From Morella rubra (lineage: Eukaryota; Streptophyta; Magnoliopsida; Fagales; Myricaceae): a stretch of 64,000 bases of DNA. The number at the start of each line of letters is the position of its first letter. Within the stretch, counting starts at the first letter, position 1. A program made the translations under genes and the position numbers. Location of the stretch: the NCBI GenBank assembly GCA_003952965.2, contig CM025855.1, positions 3,381,257 to 3,445,256 of the forward strand. Reading direction: 5' to 3'. This document shows positions 34,977 through 47,330 of this stretch, in pieces. Below the pieces are notes generated by a model. It had not been told where the DNA came from, ran no database searches, and worked only from the letters and a program-made list of their open reading frames with translations.

Positions 34977-36242
34977 TCATCTACTGTCGATCAAGTTTGC
35001 TGCCAACTATTCCTTACCCGTCCAACCACAGAAAGATAGGATTCTTGTCTTTATTATGAGAATATGACAATTTTTTAGTCTACCGCAAAAATTCTGGCCA
35101 TTTAGTTTTTGATTTTCCGGGTGCTATGTTGGCTTAAATGGTAGGGATCTATGAGCTTAAATGTGGTATTCTAGGTAATATGCACTCATTATTATTTCTA
35201 ATAAGCCAGCATGATTTCTATCGAAGCCAGATGGCGACGGAGTATTCCTGAAATGATGGAATATTCGAAATGTTTAAGATTTAAGGAACCGGTTGAGACT
35301 CTGCCTTGTTAGCATTAAAGACTATTCAGGGGCTGTAGATTTTTAAGATTTCAGGTGGGGGAGTGGAATGCTGGTTTGATGAGGGCTTGAACTACGAGTT
35401 GGGAACTAGAAGTGAGTAGAAGTGGGAGATGAGGGTGATTTAACAAAAGATGCTCGCTTTTCTCTGGAATTTTGGTTGCTTTGCATTAAAGTTTTTTTGT
35501 GTTTTTTTTTTCCTATCCGATTTTCATCATTTCAATTAAGAGAGTCTAGAAAACTCAAGGATGTTCGGTGTCCTTTCGTGGAAGTCTCTCTGAAAAAGGA
35601 ACGGGTGTCTAAAAGGCTCGAGAGTGAGAATTTTTAAACTAAAAATCACTTTTTGACTGAATTCAATATTTTTTATAAATTTTAATAACTTTTTTATAAA
35701 CTCGCGTTTGAAAATAAAATTTAGTTAAAATTTTGAAGTAAAATTTTAGGCGTTAATAAAAAAGTGATGAGAGAATAAAGTAAAAAAATTAGTGAAAAAA
35801 TAAAAAAAAATAAAAATTTAGTAAAAAAATAAAAAGAGAAAAAAAATTATAATAAAAAAATTTAGAGAATTAAAATTTTAAAAACAAACACTGGTATTTT
35901 TTTCACGGATTTCAAAAAGTTTACACCCTTTTAAAAAAAATACACTAAACCCATCCACACAGCCTATATAATTCTTTGGACAAAGGAGCTTCCACCAGCT
36001 TTATGGATTGTGAAAATGTATATTCCAGCTAAGGCAATCGCAGAGTTTTTAGTCGCCTAGTTTGAATGCTACTCTATGCAAATAAGTTTTCGCTACTCTT
36101 TTTTTTTTAACTCATCCTTTTTTTTCAGACTTAGACGGTTTTAGAAAATTTTAAGAATAGTATGAATATTTAGGTGATGTTTGAACTTTATTGGTGTACG
36201 TGTAAAAATAATGTTAAAAGTATAAATTTTAAATTTTTAGAC

Positions 36243-36506
36243 ATATGAACGTATCCTTAACTGTCTCGTCAGTCACTTCAAAACTTTTTGGGCTATTGAT
36301 TGTGACTTAACATTGACTCTTCCACTTTACCGTCCGCTGTTACTTTTCCTTCCAGAACTAGAAGATTGATAAAAGAGAACGTATCCTTAACTGTCACGTC
36401 AGTCGCTTTAAAATTTTTCGGACTACTGATTGTGACTTAACATTGACTCCTTCAGTTTTATCATCCGCTGTTATTTTTCCTTTCGAAACTAGAAGATTGA
36501 TAAAAG
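36243..36506. repeat. Two tandem copies of a unit of about 135 bp in segment A
   Basis: Both copies run from AACGTATCCTTAACTGTC through ATTGTGACTTAACATTGACT to CTAGAAGATTGATAAAAG. Related single or double copies occur at 43580-43690 and 43733-43860 in segment B. Confidence 0.8.
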
Positions 36507-37206
36507 GGAGACCCCATCCTACTCCGTGGCCCCTCTTAACTTTCACTAATTTTCCTTCGTTTCGCAACACCAGGCCTGCTTGGAAATGGTCGGCTTCAAT
36601 GCGCTCACTTCTATCCGTGTAATTTTTGTGATCCAAACTCTTCTACTTTTTCGAAGCCATCCATTTTCATTCATCTCAGATATTTGCATAGTATTTGAGA
36701 GTAAAATTTTAAGTTAAAATTTTGAAAGTTGAAAAAAAAAAAGATAAAGAAAGTGAATGAAAAACTTAATAAAAATAAAAAATAAATAAAAAAATAAAGA
36801 AAGAGAAAGAATTGTAACGACGATGAAATTTTAGATATGAAAATTTTAGTTCGGCAAACACTACCTCGAAGACGTGGGTATCTAACTACGTGCCAAAGAA
36901 GTTGCTGGACCATCGGACACCGAAAACAGATCCGATCCACAAAAACAAAACCAGAAACCATGAAAATTGGGGCCTCGACGGATTTGACTCCGGCGTTTAA
37001 AGATAGAGGAGTTTGAATAAACATCATTAATACATAAATCGATCTTGATTACGAAAACAAAATCAACGTCACCACGCGCTTAACATCACACACACCAAAG
37101 AAAAAAAAGGGGGAAAATTAAAAATGTACAAAAAAATATAATCCATTTTCGAATCTCCACTGCATACGAATCACACATGCGTGATTCGCCAGACGCGGCT
37201 AGAAGA

Positions 37207-37515
37207 TCATACAGCGGTTTGAGGAGGGGAGGCCTGGTGGGCCAGGGAGAGCTGGTTGACGAGGGAGAGGATACGAGCGTTGTAATCTCGCGCCTCGTGG
37301 ACAGCCTCCTCCTCTAGCTCCCCAAGCTGGGAGCAGAGCCTCTCCTCTGCCTCCTCGGCGACTCGGAGCCTCTCCAGAGCCCTCTGGAGCTCCTTCTTCA
37401 TCTGCTCCTCCCTCACCTGGCTCTCCCTCAACTCCTTCTCCAGTTCCTCGTTCCTTCTCCTCAGAACCTTGTCCTCCTCAACGCTCTTCTCCCTCCTTCC
37501 TACAAACCCCATCAT
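37207..37515 (-). CDS. RESPONSE TO LOW SULFUR (LSU) family protein, copy A
   Basis: An intronless 102-residue protein. The first ATG pair is at 37515; the open frame upstream has no ATG and covers the leader. It starts MMGFVGRREKSVEEDKV, then has a long charged heptad-like region (VLRRRNEELEKELRES, EEQMKKELQRALERL) and the family core RVAEEAEERLCSQLGELE and ARDYNARILSLVNQLS. LSU proteins are small coiled-coil plant proteins of about 90-100 residues, strongly induced by sulfur shortage and acting as interaction hubs. A TATA box (37620-37627) and a UPE-box match (37644-37663) lie upstream. It is 96-97% like copy C through most of its length by eye. Confidence 0.88.
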   Translation of the reverse strand: MMGFVGRREKSVEEDKVLRRRNEELEKELRESQVREEQMKKELQRALERLRVAEEAEERLCSQLGELEEEAVHEARDYNARILSLVNQLSLAHQASPPQTAV

Positions 37516-37619
37516 TCTCTCTCTGTCTCTCTTCTCCCTAGCCGTGAATGTTTTAGTAAGACGTCCCAAAGTTCCCACTGGCTCTGCCTTTGATTGCAGG
37601 CTTGATGAGCGAGAACGGC

Positions 37620-37627
37620 TTTATATA
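37620..37627 (-). promoter_or_regulatory. TATA box of LSU copy A
   Basis: TATATAAA on the minus strand, 105-112 bp upstream of the ATG. Equivalent boxes lie at 45006-45014 (copy B) and 53021-53028 (copy C). Confidence 0.75.
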
Positions 37628-37643
37628 AAGGCCGAAACGTGTA

Positions 37644-37663
37644 TGTCCAGGTTCAATGTATCT
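37644..37663 (-). promoter_or_regulatory. UPE-box match, LSU copy A
   Basis: The minus strand reads AGATACATTGAACCTGGACA. From memory, the UPE-box of sulfur-deficiency-induced LSU-type promoters is AGRTWCATTGAACCTRGACA, bound by EIN3-like (EIL/SLIM1-type) factors. All 20 positions fit. It lies 16 bp upstream of the TATA box. Confidence 0.8.
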
Positions 37664-37791
37664 AGTCATTTTCCCTACCCCCTCCAACTGTTCGCTGTTG
37701 CGTTTCAACTTAGATCTCCTGTTCTCCTCTAATTTGCCATCATAAGTTTGACAATTAAGAAGTTGGGTTGCGTTTCGCCAACAAACATGTG

Positions 37792-37811
37792 TGTCCAGGT
37801 TCAATGTATCC
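37792..37811 (-). promoter_or_regulatory. Second, near-perfect UPE-box in the copy A promoter
   Basis: It is the same motif as 37644-37663 with one mismatch at its first base (G for A). It lies about 130 bp further upstream, within a micro-duplication that copies B and C lack. Confidence 0.65.
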
Positions 37812-37829
37812 CGTCCACAAGTAAAAGCA

Positions 37830-38192
37830 ACGAACTTTTGTGAAAAATCGTAGGATTTTGACAGAATTGTAAATATTTATACAAATGAGAGGTTTATAAG
37901 TTTTTGGATAAAATTGAATTAAAATATTAAAAATATTTAATTTTTATTAAAATTTAAAAAAAAAAATATAGAGAATGATTTGATATAATTATTTAAAAAA
38001 AAATATTAGAATTAGTGAAATATAAAAAGAAGATTTGTTATAAAAAAAAATTTTGAAAAGGTATTAAAATTTGTGTAAAAAATTATTGAAGATCATGTAA
38101 AATGTATTAGTCTTTGTATATAAAATTTTAAGATTTTAAATATTAATTTTGTGAATAATGTATTCTAAAATAATTTGGAAAATAAACATGTT
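37830..38192. mobile_element. AT-rich MITE, family also at 56897-57190 and 62682-63045
   Basis: Comparison with segment B shows an insertion between AAAAGCAACGAAC and TTCTGATTCTTATTGG. Its internal order (AGAATTTTGATAGAATTG-like start, AGATTTGTTATAA block, TGTGTAAAATGTAT block, AAACAAACATG-like end) is shared with the copy at 62682-63045. A reversed copy occurs in D. Confidence 0.65.
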
Positions 38193-39245
38193 CTGATTCT
38201 TATTGGCTCAGAAAAATTAGAGACATCCTTGTTATGATTACTGTACGAGTTCCTCAACCTCGGTCGAAGTTAAGGAAAGTTATCTTTACATGGTATTCTT
38301 TTCTCTAAAATTTTCAACTTTTACACATTCACTTTTTACTTTTCACAAATTCCAATAAATTTCAATAAAGTAAAGATTCTCAATTCTGAAATTTTGACAA
38401 ACGAACGCCCCTTAGGATAAAACTCGTTTAATATAAATAAATAATTAACGTTGTTGACTTAAATGCAAAGATGACATGTAAATTGTAGTTTATAATTTAT
38501 ACTTTGCATGAGTACGGTTTGGACTTCATTTCACGTATTAGCTTTGCAGCTTCGACGTGTTCCACTTGGTATATTCGTTTTGAGAAAATTTTAAAAATTT
38601 TAAGAATAGTGTGAATATTTAAGTGATGTTTGAACTTTATTGACATGCGTGTAAAAATTATTAAAGTTATATTAATATGTAAAAAAAGATAATTATGAAT
38701 TATATTGATATACGTGTATGAATAATATTAATAATATAAATTTAAAAAATTTGATTTTAATTCTTAAATTTTTAGGCAAACCAACATGTACTGAGTTGGT
38801 GGAGGATCACGCCGCCATGCTTTGGATTCTTGCTTTTTACGTTTTTTCTCTCTTCTGCTCGTGTTCTTTCGTGCAATTATGGGATAAGATATTTACAGAA
38901 GGAGTAGATGTAACATATTATTTTAATATCTATGGCTCACGTATCACGTGTTTTAAAATTTTATTTAGATCGGTGGTTAGTGATTTATTTTAATAAGAAT
39001 TTCAGAAATGAATTTATTTTTTAATAGATGAATATTTAAAAGTTAAATTGAATGTCTTGATCTAGTCTATATCAATATGGCTCTAAAATTAAAAATAAGT
39101 TAAAAGATCTCTCAAATACAGATTTTCAAAACTTCAAATACATATTAAAATGTTATGTTGTACTTGAATAAATATAACTAGAAATATGTTCAATCTTATT
39201 ATCGTTTATTTCTATCAATACATGCCAAGTTTATTTCTAACAGTG

Positions 39246-39276
39246 TGTATATATATATTATATATATATATATATG
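39246..39276. repeat. (TA)n microsatellite in segment A
   Basis: An almost uninterrupted TA run. It precedes the shared GGAGGTAGTATTTAC block. Confidence 0.8.
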
Positions 39277-39639
39277 AAACTGATTGGAGGTAGTATTTAC
39301 GTCGTGCCTGGCGACATAATAATGACTGTTACCTTGGTACATTATCTAGGCACATCAGTTGCTTTGTACTCTCCCTTCTCGGTTCTCGTCAGCCACAAGG
39401 AACTTTGTTCGAATCTTCGCTTTCCACGGCTTTCTTTGTCTTTCTGAGCAAACATGCTGGTCCAGTTCGCGGCCTCTAGAAATGACACAGATTGATTGCC
39501 TGGAAAAAGTGGTCAGTTTGATATGTGCGGGTGCTTTCCTTTTATTTTCTTTCTTCAAATGCAATTATACAATCCAAAGGCAGGGTCCCCTAATTAATAA
39601 ATGGACCCTTGTTTTCAACTTGGTTATTCTTTGACCATT

Positions 39640-39905
39640 TTTTTTATCCACAATAAATTAACTATCTCTAATGTATTGTCATAAAATTAGATAGAAATTA
39701 ATTTTTAATACAAAAGGTTAATTATACTCTTAAAAATTCAAATATGACGATTATATTTAAGGATATAATCGTCATATCATTTAAATTTTAATTTGAAGAA
39801 AAAAATAGATAGGTATTAAAGATGAGGAGTTTATAAATGTAATATTTTATTAGTTTAAAGTGTAATGTACAAAATATATGAAAATTCGTGAGTGAAAAAT
39901 ATATT
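39640..39905. mobile_element. Decayed Mutator-like MITE shared by segments A and B
   Basis: It contains AAAGTGTAATGTACAAA and ends GTGAGTGAAAAATATATTTTTTT, like the element at 61533-61898. The matching copy in B is about 46745-47005. Segment C lacks it at the corresponding point (after CTTGTTTTCAACTTAGTTATTC). Confidence 0.55.
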
Positions 39906-42900
39906 TTTTTATGGAACATCAAAATTGACAGTTTTCATTGAAATAACTAGTGTACTAATCAATTTTACATATATATTTTTCAGCTACCAAAAAAATTACA
40001 TTTCTTGTTGGACCACACCTATAAGTTTGAGTAACAAGCGTGGAATAGTTTATTTCTACTTTCTATAGTAGGGTTCTGGGGATTGTACATTGTCATATCG
40101 TAGTAGTAGTAGGGTTGTCATGTTGTTTGGTGTTTTCCTTGGGGTATGTTTTTATGCACTCGTCTGCACACATAGTTCGGATGAATGTCTTAGCCTAGTT
40201 TAGACCACTGATGAGGTTAATGCAACAACAAAAAATTTCAAGAAGACTAGAGGGCACACAACTGATAACTCATTCTCCCGATTCCTTGGGGTATGCTTTC
40301 CTTGACGCATGTTCATTTTGGTAAAATTTTAAAATTTTTAATTATGGTGTGAATATTTAGATGATGGTAGAATTTTATTGCTATTTGTGTAAAAATTGTT
40401 GAGTTGTATTGATGTTTGTAAAAAAAATAATGTTAAGTTGCATTGATATTTGTGTAGAAGTAATGTTGAGATTGTAATTTTAGAGAATTAAATTCAAATT
40501 CTAAAAATTTCACCAAAACAAATATGCCCTACCACGCATTTCATCCATACAACTCTTGATTCGCCTGCTTACGAAGCCAATCAGAATGGGTTTCTTTAAA
40601 ACCCCACCAAAACAAGTTCCCTTTTATTTTGATCTTCTATTATTTAATTTCTTAGCTTCTAGGTATTTCTAATCACGTTGTCTAATCTGTCATGCGTTTG
40701 AGGAATGAGAAGTTTGGTTGTGTTACGCCACCAATAGGGGGAATCACAGCCAAGCAAAATCGAGAATATTAAACATGCCCGAACAAGGCTGTTCAAAGCC
40801 ACCGGCAAAATCTGGTGGCACCGACACCGGATTCTCAGTACTCGGCCTAACCGATGTCGGTGGTGGTTTTTAAAAAAATCCGAGAGTTTTCCCAGTTTCC
40901 AGTTTACCCGACACCTGGTTCTCGGGTACCCCAAATTGTAAATATTTTTTTATATGGTCTCGTTAACGTTTAAACCTATAACCCCTCTGGCCTCTTCAAT
41001 TTAGTCTTTGATTCACCCCCCCGCCCCCCCCACCCTTCGCCCCACCACGCTGGCTGTGCCACCTTTCGCCGACTACTGCAAGTACTCTCATCTTCTCTTC
41101 TCTCTTACTTTAAATTTTCCCTCTTTGTGTTAAATTTTTACGTTTTGAATAATTGCTCTCTCTTCCATCTTTAGATCTATTGCTTGGCTGTTCGTTTGAA
41201 TAATTTTTTTTAACTTAAAGTAGATATATTCGTTTGAATCTTTAGATCTATTGCTTGGTTGCAAATGTTCCTGAAAAGATATGAAATCGGATTAGTTTCT
41301 GGTTTCGTAGATACAGAAACAATTTTTATATATTCTCTACCAATTAGCATATTTCGGGAACTTTTCATACAAATTTCAATTGCTAGAGTCTGGGTATTTG
41401 CTGTTGATCTGTACTTTGCGGAGATTGTGTTAAAAAACGGCCCTCTTGGAATTAGAGTGTTTGATGTCTATATACAAGAGAAGAAGGTGAAAAGCCATTG
41501 AAAATAAGATGCAGTTGATTTCTTTTCAAAAACGAACAATGAATTACAAAAGAATAGTTTCTTGGGGTAAAATCATAGTTAGCCCATAAATAAATGAGCA
41601 AAAATCAAATTGGTACCCCTATTATCAATTCGGCGATTTGAGATTAACTTTTGAAAATCATCAATTCTAGCCCCTTGTCTAAATTAGCGTTAAATCTGAC
41701 GGAAAATCATGCAAAATGACCAAAATGCCCCTCCAAGACTAAATTTTAAAAATAAATAAAAATACTTTTTTTTTAGATTGTTTCTTTTATCTGATGAAGC
41801 AACCAATTGTTTTTTAGGTTGTTTCTTGCCTAGATATCTATGCTCGCGTAGGTGGGAATGAGCCTCTGGTTTTGCTTGGCCTTGATACTTTTCTATCAGC
41901 ATTTTCTTTTAGGAGTAAGCACAAAAAAACAAAGACATTGAAATGAGTACTATGGTAGTATGCGAGAGTAACAAGAGAATATATAAAAATGCTGATAGTG
42001 ATAGTGGATTCTATTTTTTTTATACTTGATCAGCCACTTTGATGCTGAGTTTCTTTGTCCTAAGATATACTTCAGTGGTGACTATTTTATTTCTTTGCAG
42101 AGAATTCCAACTTTTATGCGCCTTACATTTGTAGGAGCTAGCAAATTAAAAATAGTCTTTGTTTGGAAAGGAACTTATTTAGGAAGTAGATTCGTCAATT
42201 CTTGTTTGTATGAATTTCATTGTATATGAATGTAGGTTAATCGAAAATTACAACTGTTAAAATCGCCACTATTAAAAGTTAATTTTTATCCTTAACGGTA
42301 TAATTATAGGTGACTAATATTTGAAAATCGGGAAAAGTAACAAAGCTTGGCCGGTGGTTTCTGTTTTTTCTTCCGCCCCCACATCCTCTTCGTTTTCGAT
42401 GTCTCTTTTGGCGACGCGAGGGCAGTAAGACGATTTGGTTGCCTGATCCTTCTTAAACATGTTGGCACTTGTCTCGTCCGTCATAAGAAGCTAGAAACTT
42501 CGAAGGATTTTCTTAGCCAGAAAATCGATGACAATAAAAGTACCAAAGTCCTGGCCTTTTGGCAATGGAACCCAACCACTGTGAAAGATCCGTCCAGAAC
42601 CCATAAAAGAAACAAGATTAAAAAAAAAATCCATCTAAAGGAATATCCGAATATAGATTAAGGGTGTGTTTGATTATTAAAATTTTAAGTTTTTTTAAAT
42701 TTTTTAACATAATAAAATAATTATAATATAATCTCTCTCTTCTTTGTTAAATCATTAATTTTCGCTATAATATATAAAAATTCATTAAATTATCTCTTTC
42801 TTACTTTTTTACCAATTTCAACATCTTAAAATTTTAACACTTAAACACAACTTAGTAGCCCATCGAAGCCCGAAAAGACACAAAAATGTTGAAAATGAAT

Positions 42901-44609
42901 TCACTAAAGATGACTGAGAAAAAAAAAAAGAATTCACTAAAATGGGCCTAGAGCTTCTTTTTTTTTTTTTTTTTTTTTTTTCAAAATAAAATAATGTGCA
43001 GGATATCAACTTATAGCCGGCCAATGCATGGAACCGTAAGTAGAAGAGTATAAAGAAAGAACGCTGCTTGGCATCACTATCAGCTGCGCCTGATTCCACT
43101 AAACTGCTGTCCAAAATTTACTAATTAAAGCTTGTATCAGATAATCATCTGTTTCTTTGGAGTTAAAACCGTAAAAAGGAACAAGGAGACAAAAAGGATT
43201 AAAATGACATTGTGCACATAGAAAAGGAAGTAACTACAATCTTTGCTGAGGGTAACTACGAGCTTAAACGTGGTATTTTAGGTAATAGACACTCATTATT
43301 ATTTCTAATAAATCAGCATCAATAGTAGAAATAGCACTCAAGTTGAGGAAATCAAACTTCTTTATATTATTTACAACAACAAAAAATTCGCCAAGCCAAT
43401 CCAAATATAGCCTAGATTTCTTTGCAGGAGCTTCCACCAGCTATATGGATTGTGAAAATATAGATTCCAACAAAGGGCAATCGCATAGTTATTAATCGCC
43501 TGGTTTGAATGCTAATCTCTCATATTATAAATAAGTATTCGCTACTAATTTTTTAAGTCATCTTCTTTCCCAGACTCAATTGTCTCATCAATCACTCCAA
43601 AGTTTTCTGGGGTGGGTGATTGTGATTTAATCCATTGACTCTTCCACTTTACTGTCCGCTCTGACTTTTATTTCCATAAATAGAAGATTGATAAAGAGAA
43701 ATAAATATTCATTACTTACTTTTAAGTCATCATCTTTCTTAGACTCAATTGTCTTATCAATCACTTTAAAACTTTCCGGGTGTTGATTGCGATTTATTCC
43801 ATTGATTCCTCTACTTCTATGTCGGCCACTACTTTTCTTTTTGGAAAGAAAATTGATCAAGATATATTTGAGAGTGAAATTTTCTAAAACCCAAAATTTA
43901 TACCTCAATAAAATAACTTCTCAAAATTTTGTCTCTTCCCATCGAATCATCATTTTTCACAACAAATAAAGATAAAAAAATTTATTTAAATATCTATCTT
44001 TACTATTTTACCATCTCCAACGATTTAAATTTTTTATCAGCCCAATATTTTTATAATTAAACGTCACCAAAAGAGAGACCTCAGCTATCGCCACCCACCC
44101 TACCACGTGGCCCCTCCAACTTTCACTAATTTTGCTTCGTTTCGCAACACCAGGCCTGCTTGGGAACGGTCGGCTTCGTTTCGCTCACTTCTTATCCCTG
44201 TAATTTTGCGATCCAAACTCTTCTACTTTTTCGAAGCCGTCCATTTTCATCCGTCTCAGAGATTTGAAGACGTGGGGTGTCTAACGTCGTGCCAAAGAAG
44301 TTTCTGGACCGTCGGACACCGAAAACATATCCGATCCACAAAAACAAAACCAGAAACCATGAAAATTCGGGCCCACGACGGATTTGACTCCGGCGTTTAA
44401 CGATAGAGGAGTTGAATCAACATCAGTAATACATTTTTTGATAAACTGATCTTGATTACGGAAACAAAGATCAACGTAACCACAAGCTTAACATCACAAA
44501 CAAACAAAGAAACCAGAGAAAATTAAAAATGTACAAAAAATATAATCCATTTTCGAATCTCCGCTGCATACGAATCACACATGCGTGATTCGCCAGACGC
44601 GGCTAGAAG

Positions 44610-44893
44610 ATATACACCGGTTTGAGGAGGGGAGAGCTGGTTGACGAGGGAGAGGAGACGAGCGTTGTAATCTCGCGACTGGTGGACGGCCTCTGCCTCT
44701 AGCTCCCCAAGCTGGCCAGGAGCAGAACCTCTCCTCGGCAACTCGGAGCCTCTCCCAAGCCCTCTGGAGCTCCTTCTTCATCTGCTCCTCCCTCACCAGG
44801 CTCTCCCTCAACTCCTCCAGTTGCTCATTCCTCCTCCTCAGAACCTTCTCTTCCTCATCGCTCTCCTCCCTCCTTCCTACAAATCCCACTATT
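44610..44893 (-). pseudogene. LSU family pseudogene, copy B
   Basis: It is collinear with LSU copies A and C. The start codon is ATA at 44891-44893 instead of ATG. Two codons are missing in LEELRES. A deletion and a small insertion around RVAEERFCSWPAW shift the frame, and the reading only resumes as GQLGELEAEAVHQSRDYNAR in another frame. The stop codon is also changed. The promoter nevertheless keeps a TATA box (45006-45014) and a perfect UPE-box (45031-45050). Confidence 0.88.
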
Positions 44894-45030
44894 CTCTCTC
44901 TGTCTCTCTTTTCTCTAGCCGTGAATGTTTTAGCAAGGAGTCCCAAAAGTTTTCGCTGGCTCTGCCTTTGTTTGCAACTTTGCAGGCTTGAGGAGCGAGG
45001 ACGGCTTTTATATAGAGGCCGAAACATGTG

Positions 45031-45050
45031 TGTCTAGGTTCAATGTATCT
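45031..45050 (-). promoter_or_regulatory. UPE-box match upstream of the LSU pseudogene
   Basis: The minus strand reads AGATACATTGAACCTAGACA, matching every position of the recalled consensus. It lies 16 bp upstream of the TATA box. Confidence 0.75.
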
Positions 45051-47032
45051 AGTCATTTTCTCTACCCGCTTTAACTTTTCTCAGTTGCGTTTCAATTTAG
45101 ATCTTCTTTTTCTCCTCTAATTTGCCATAAGTTTGACAATTGAGAAGTTGGGTTGCGTTTCGCCAACAAAGTGGGATCGCTATCGGGGACAGTCTACATG
45201 CTAGTAAAAGCAACAACCTGGTTTTTATTGGCTCAGACAAATTGGAGACAACATTGTTATGATTAAGATGATTACTGTACGAGTTCATCGACGTCCGTCG
45301 AAATTAAGGAAAGTTATCCTTCGGATAAAACTTGTTTAATATAAATAATTAATTAACAGTGTTGACTTAAATGCAAACATGACATGTAAAATGTAGTTTA
45401 TAATTTATACTTTACATGAGTGCGGTTTGGCCTGCGTGGTTTGTTTGCCAAAATGTTGGCAATTTAAAATTTTGGATTTGATTAAAAAAATAATTATTTT
45501 TTTATTATAATATTAATTCAAATCGTATCTATTTTTAATTTTTTTTTATTAATTTTTATAAATTATTTTCATTTTTCACATACTGTAGATTTAAAAATTT
45601 CTACCACCTAAAATTTATACAAATAAATACTAATATCATGTTTAAGCTTTGTAGCTTCGTCGTGGTCCACGAAGTTCTAAGTTGATGGAAGTTATGCTTG
45701 AATGATAAAATTTTAAAGTAGTTAAAATTTTAAATATAAAAAATGATTGAAAACGTGATGAGAAAAGGTGGAAATGTGAAACAGTTTATGGAAGACAGTA
45801 AAGAAGTAAAAATAATTTATAAAAATTAGGGTGAAAAAGTAAGAAAATAAAAAATTTTATAATAATGAAAATCTTAATAAGTGAGCCATGCTTTGGATTC
45901 TTGTTTTTTACTTTTCTTCTCCCTTCTGCTCGTTTTCTTACGTGCAATCACGGGATAAGATGTTTACGGAAGGAGTAATGTAACATATCTTCGGGAAACA
46001 TGTTGAGTTGCAAGTCAATTTTAAATAGAGTCTTAAATTACCACTTGGTTTAGTCTTCGATACTATTATTGTTTACACTGCGTTTGTTTCTAATACTGAT
46101 GCTAAAAACATGTCTGCTTAGAGGGCTGGAGAGGAAGGAATCCCATTAACATGCCGGCTAGAACCTTCAATCATTACCAAATTTACCCCTTAATTAATAT
46201 AATATATTTTTTTACATAAAATATCACTTTGCTAAATAAATTAAAGACCAAAAGAAAAAAAATTGGGACTTTGCTAGTGTAATAATTCCTCCAAGATATC
46301 GCAATTAAAGGAGGAATTTGCTTCGATGGCTTTTTAATATATATAGCAGAAACGGATTGGAGGTCAAGATAGTATTTACATCGTGCCTGGCGACATAATA
46401 ATGACTGTTTCCTTTGTCTATTATCGAGGCACATCAGTTGCTTGAAGTTGTACTGTCCCTTCTTGGTCTCGTCAGCCATAAGGAACTTTGTTCGAATCTT
46501 CGCTTTCCACGGCTTTCTTTGTCTTTCTGAGCAAACATGCTGGTCCAGTTCTCGTGGCCTGGAAATGACACAGATTGATTGCCTGGAAAAACTGTGGTCA
46601 GTTTGATATCTATAGGTGCTTTCTTTTTCTTTTCTTTTCTTTTTTCTTCAAATGCAATTATACAATCCAAAGGCAGGGTCCCCTAATTAATAAATGGGAC
46701 CTTGTTTTCAACTTGGTTATTCTTTGACGATTTTTTTTTTTAATCCACCTACTTTACACCATAAATTACTTATCTCTAACGTATTGTTATAAAATTAGAT
46801 AGAAATTAATTTCTTAATACAAAATGTTAATTATATCCTTAAAAAAATTCAATTATCATGTTATATTTAAGGACATAATCACCCTATCATTTAAAATTTA
46901 ATTTTACGAAAAAAATAGATAGTTATTAAAAATGAATAGTTTGTATATGTAATATCTTAATAGCTTAAAGTGTAATATGCAAAACTTATAAAAGTTTGAG
47001 TGAAAAGAAGAGTCATTTAATTTTTTAAGGCT

Positions 47033-47330
47033 TAAATGCACTTACAGTCTATGTGATATAAAAAAAATTATAAATTAGTCCATGATATAAAGAAAATTAC
47101 GAATTAGTCTATGTATTAATATTTTTGTTAAAAATACGCCTTCTGTCAATTTTCGTCTCTTTCACTAACGATATATGCTAATCAATACTAACCACAACGT
47201 ATTACGTCTTTAACTAGTGAAAATCTTACTAATTAACGAAAATCTTACTACAAAAACTAATTTATAACTTTCTATAATCGGTGACTAATTTATAATTTTC
47301 TTATACTACAAGGTTGTGGGTGTATTTATG
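47033..47330. mobile_element. MITE specific to segment B
   Basis: The ends are inverted: TTAAATGCACTTACAGTCTA at the left and, read backwards, ATAAATACACCCACAACC at the right. A shared AAAATTATAAATTAGTC follows on both sides. About 300 bp, with no coding content. Confidence 0.65.

Larger units (their letters stand above)
35120..42838. repeat. Tandem segment A of a degraded five-segment array
   Basis: It begins with the block containing GAGCTTAAATGTGGTA near 35148, just after HP30, and ends before the GCCCATCGAAGCCCG block that opens B. It shares in order with B and C: a CTTCCACCAG(C) block near 35990; a CGTTTCGCAACACCAGG-type block near 36558; the LSU gene; the TGCCTGGCGACATAATAATG block near 39305; AAACATGCTGGTCCAG near 39449; and AGTCCTGGCCTTTTGGCAAT near 42547. 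Segment-specific inserts include the MITE at about 37830-38192 and about 1.5 kb at 40783-42330. Confidence 0.75.
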
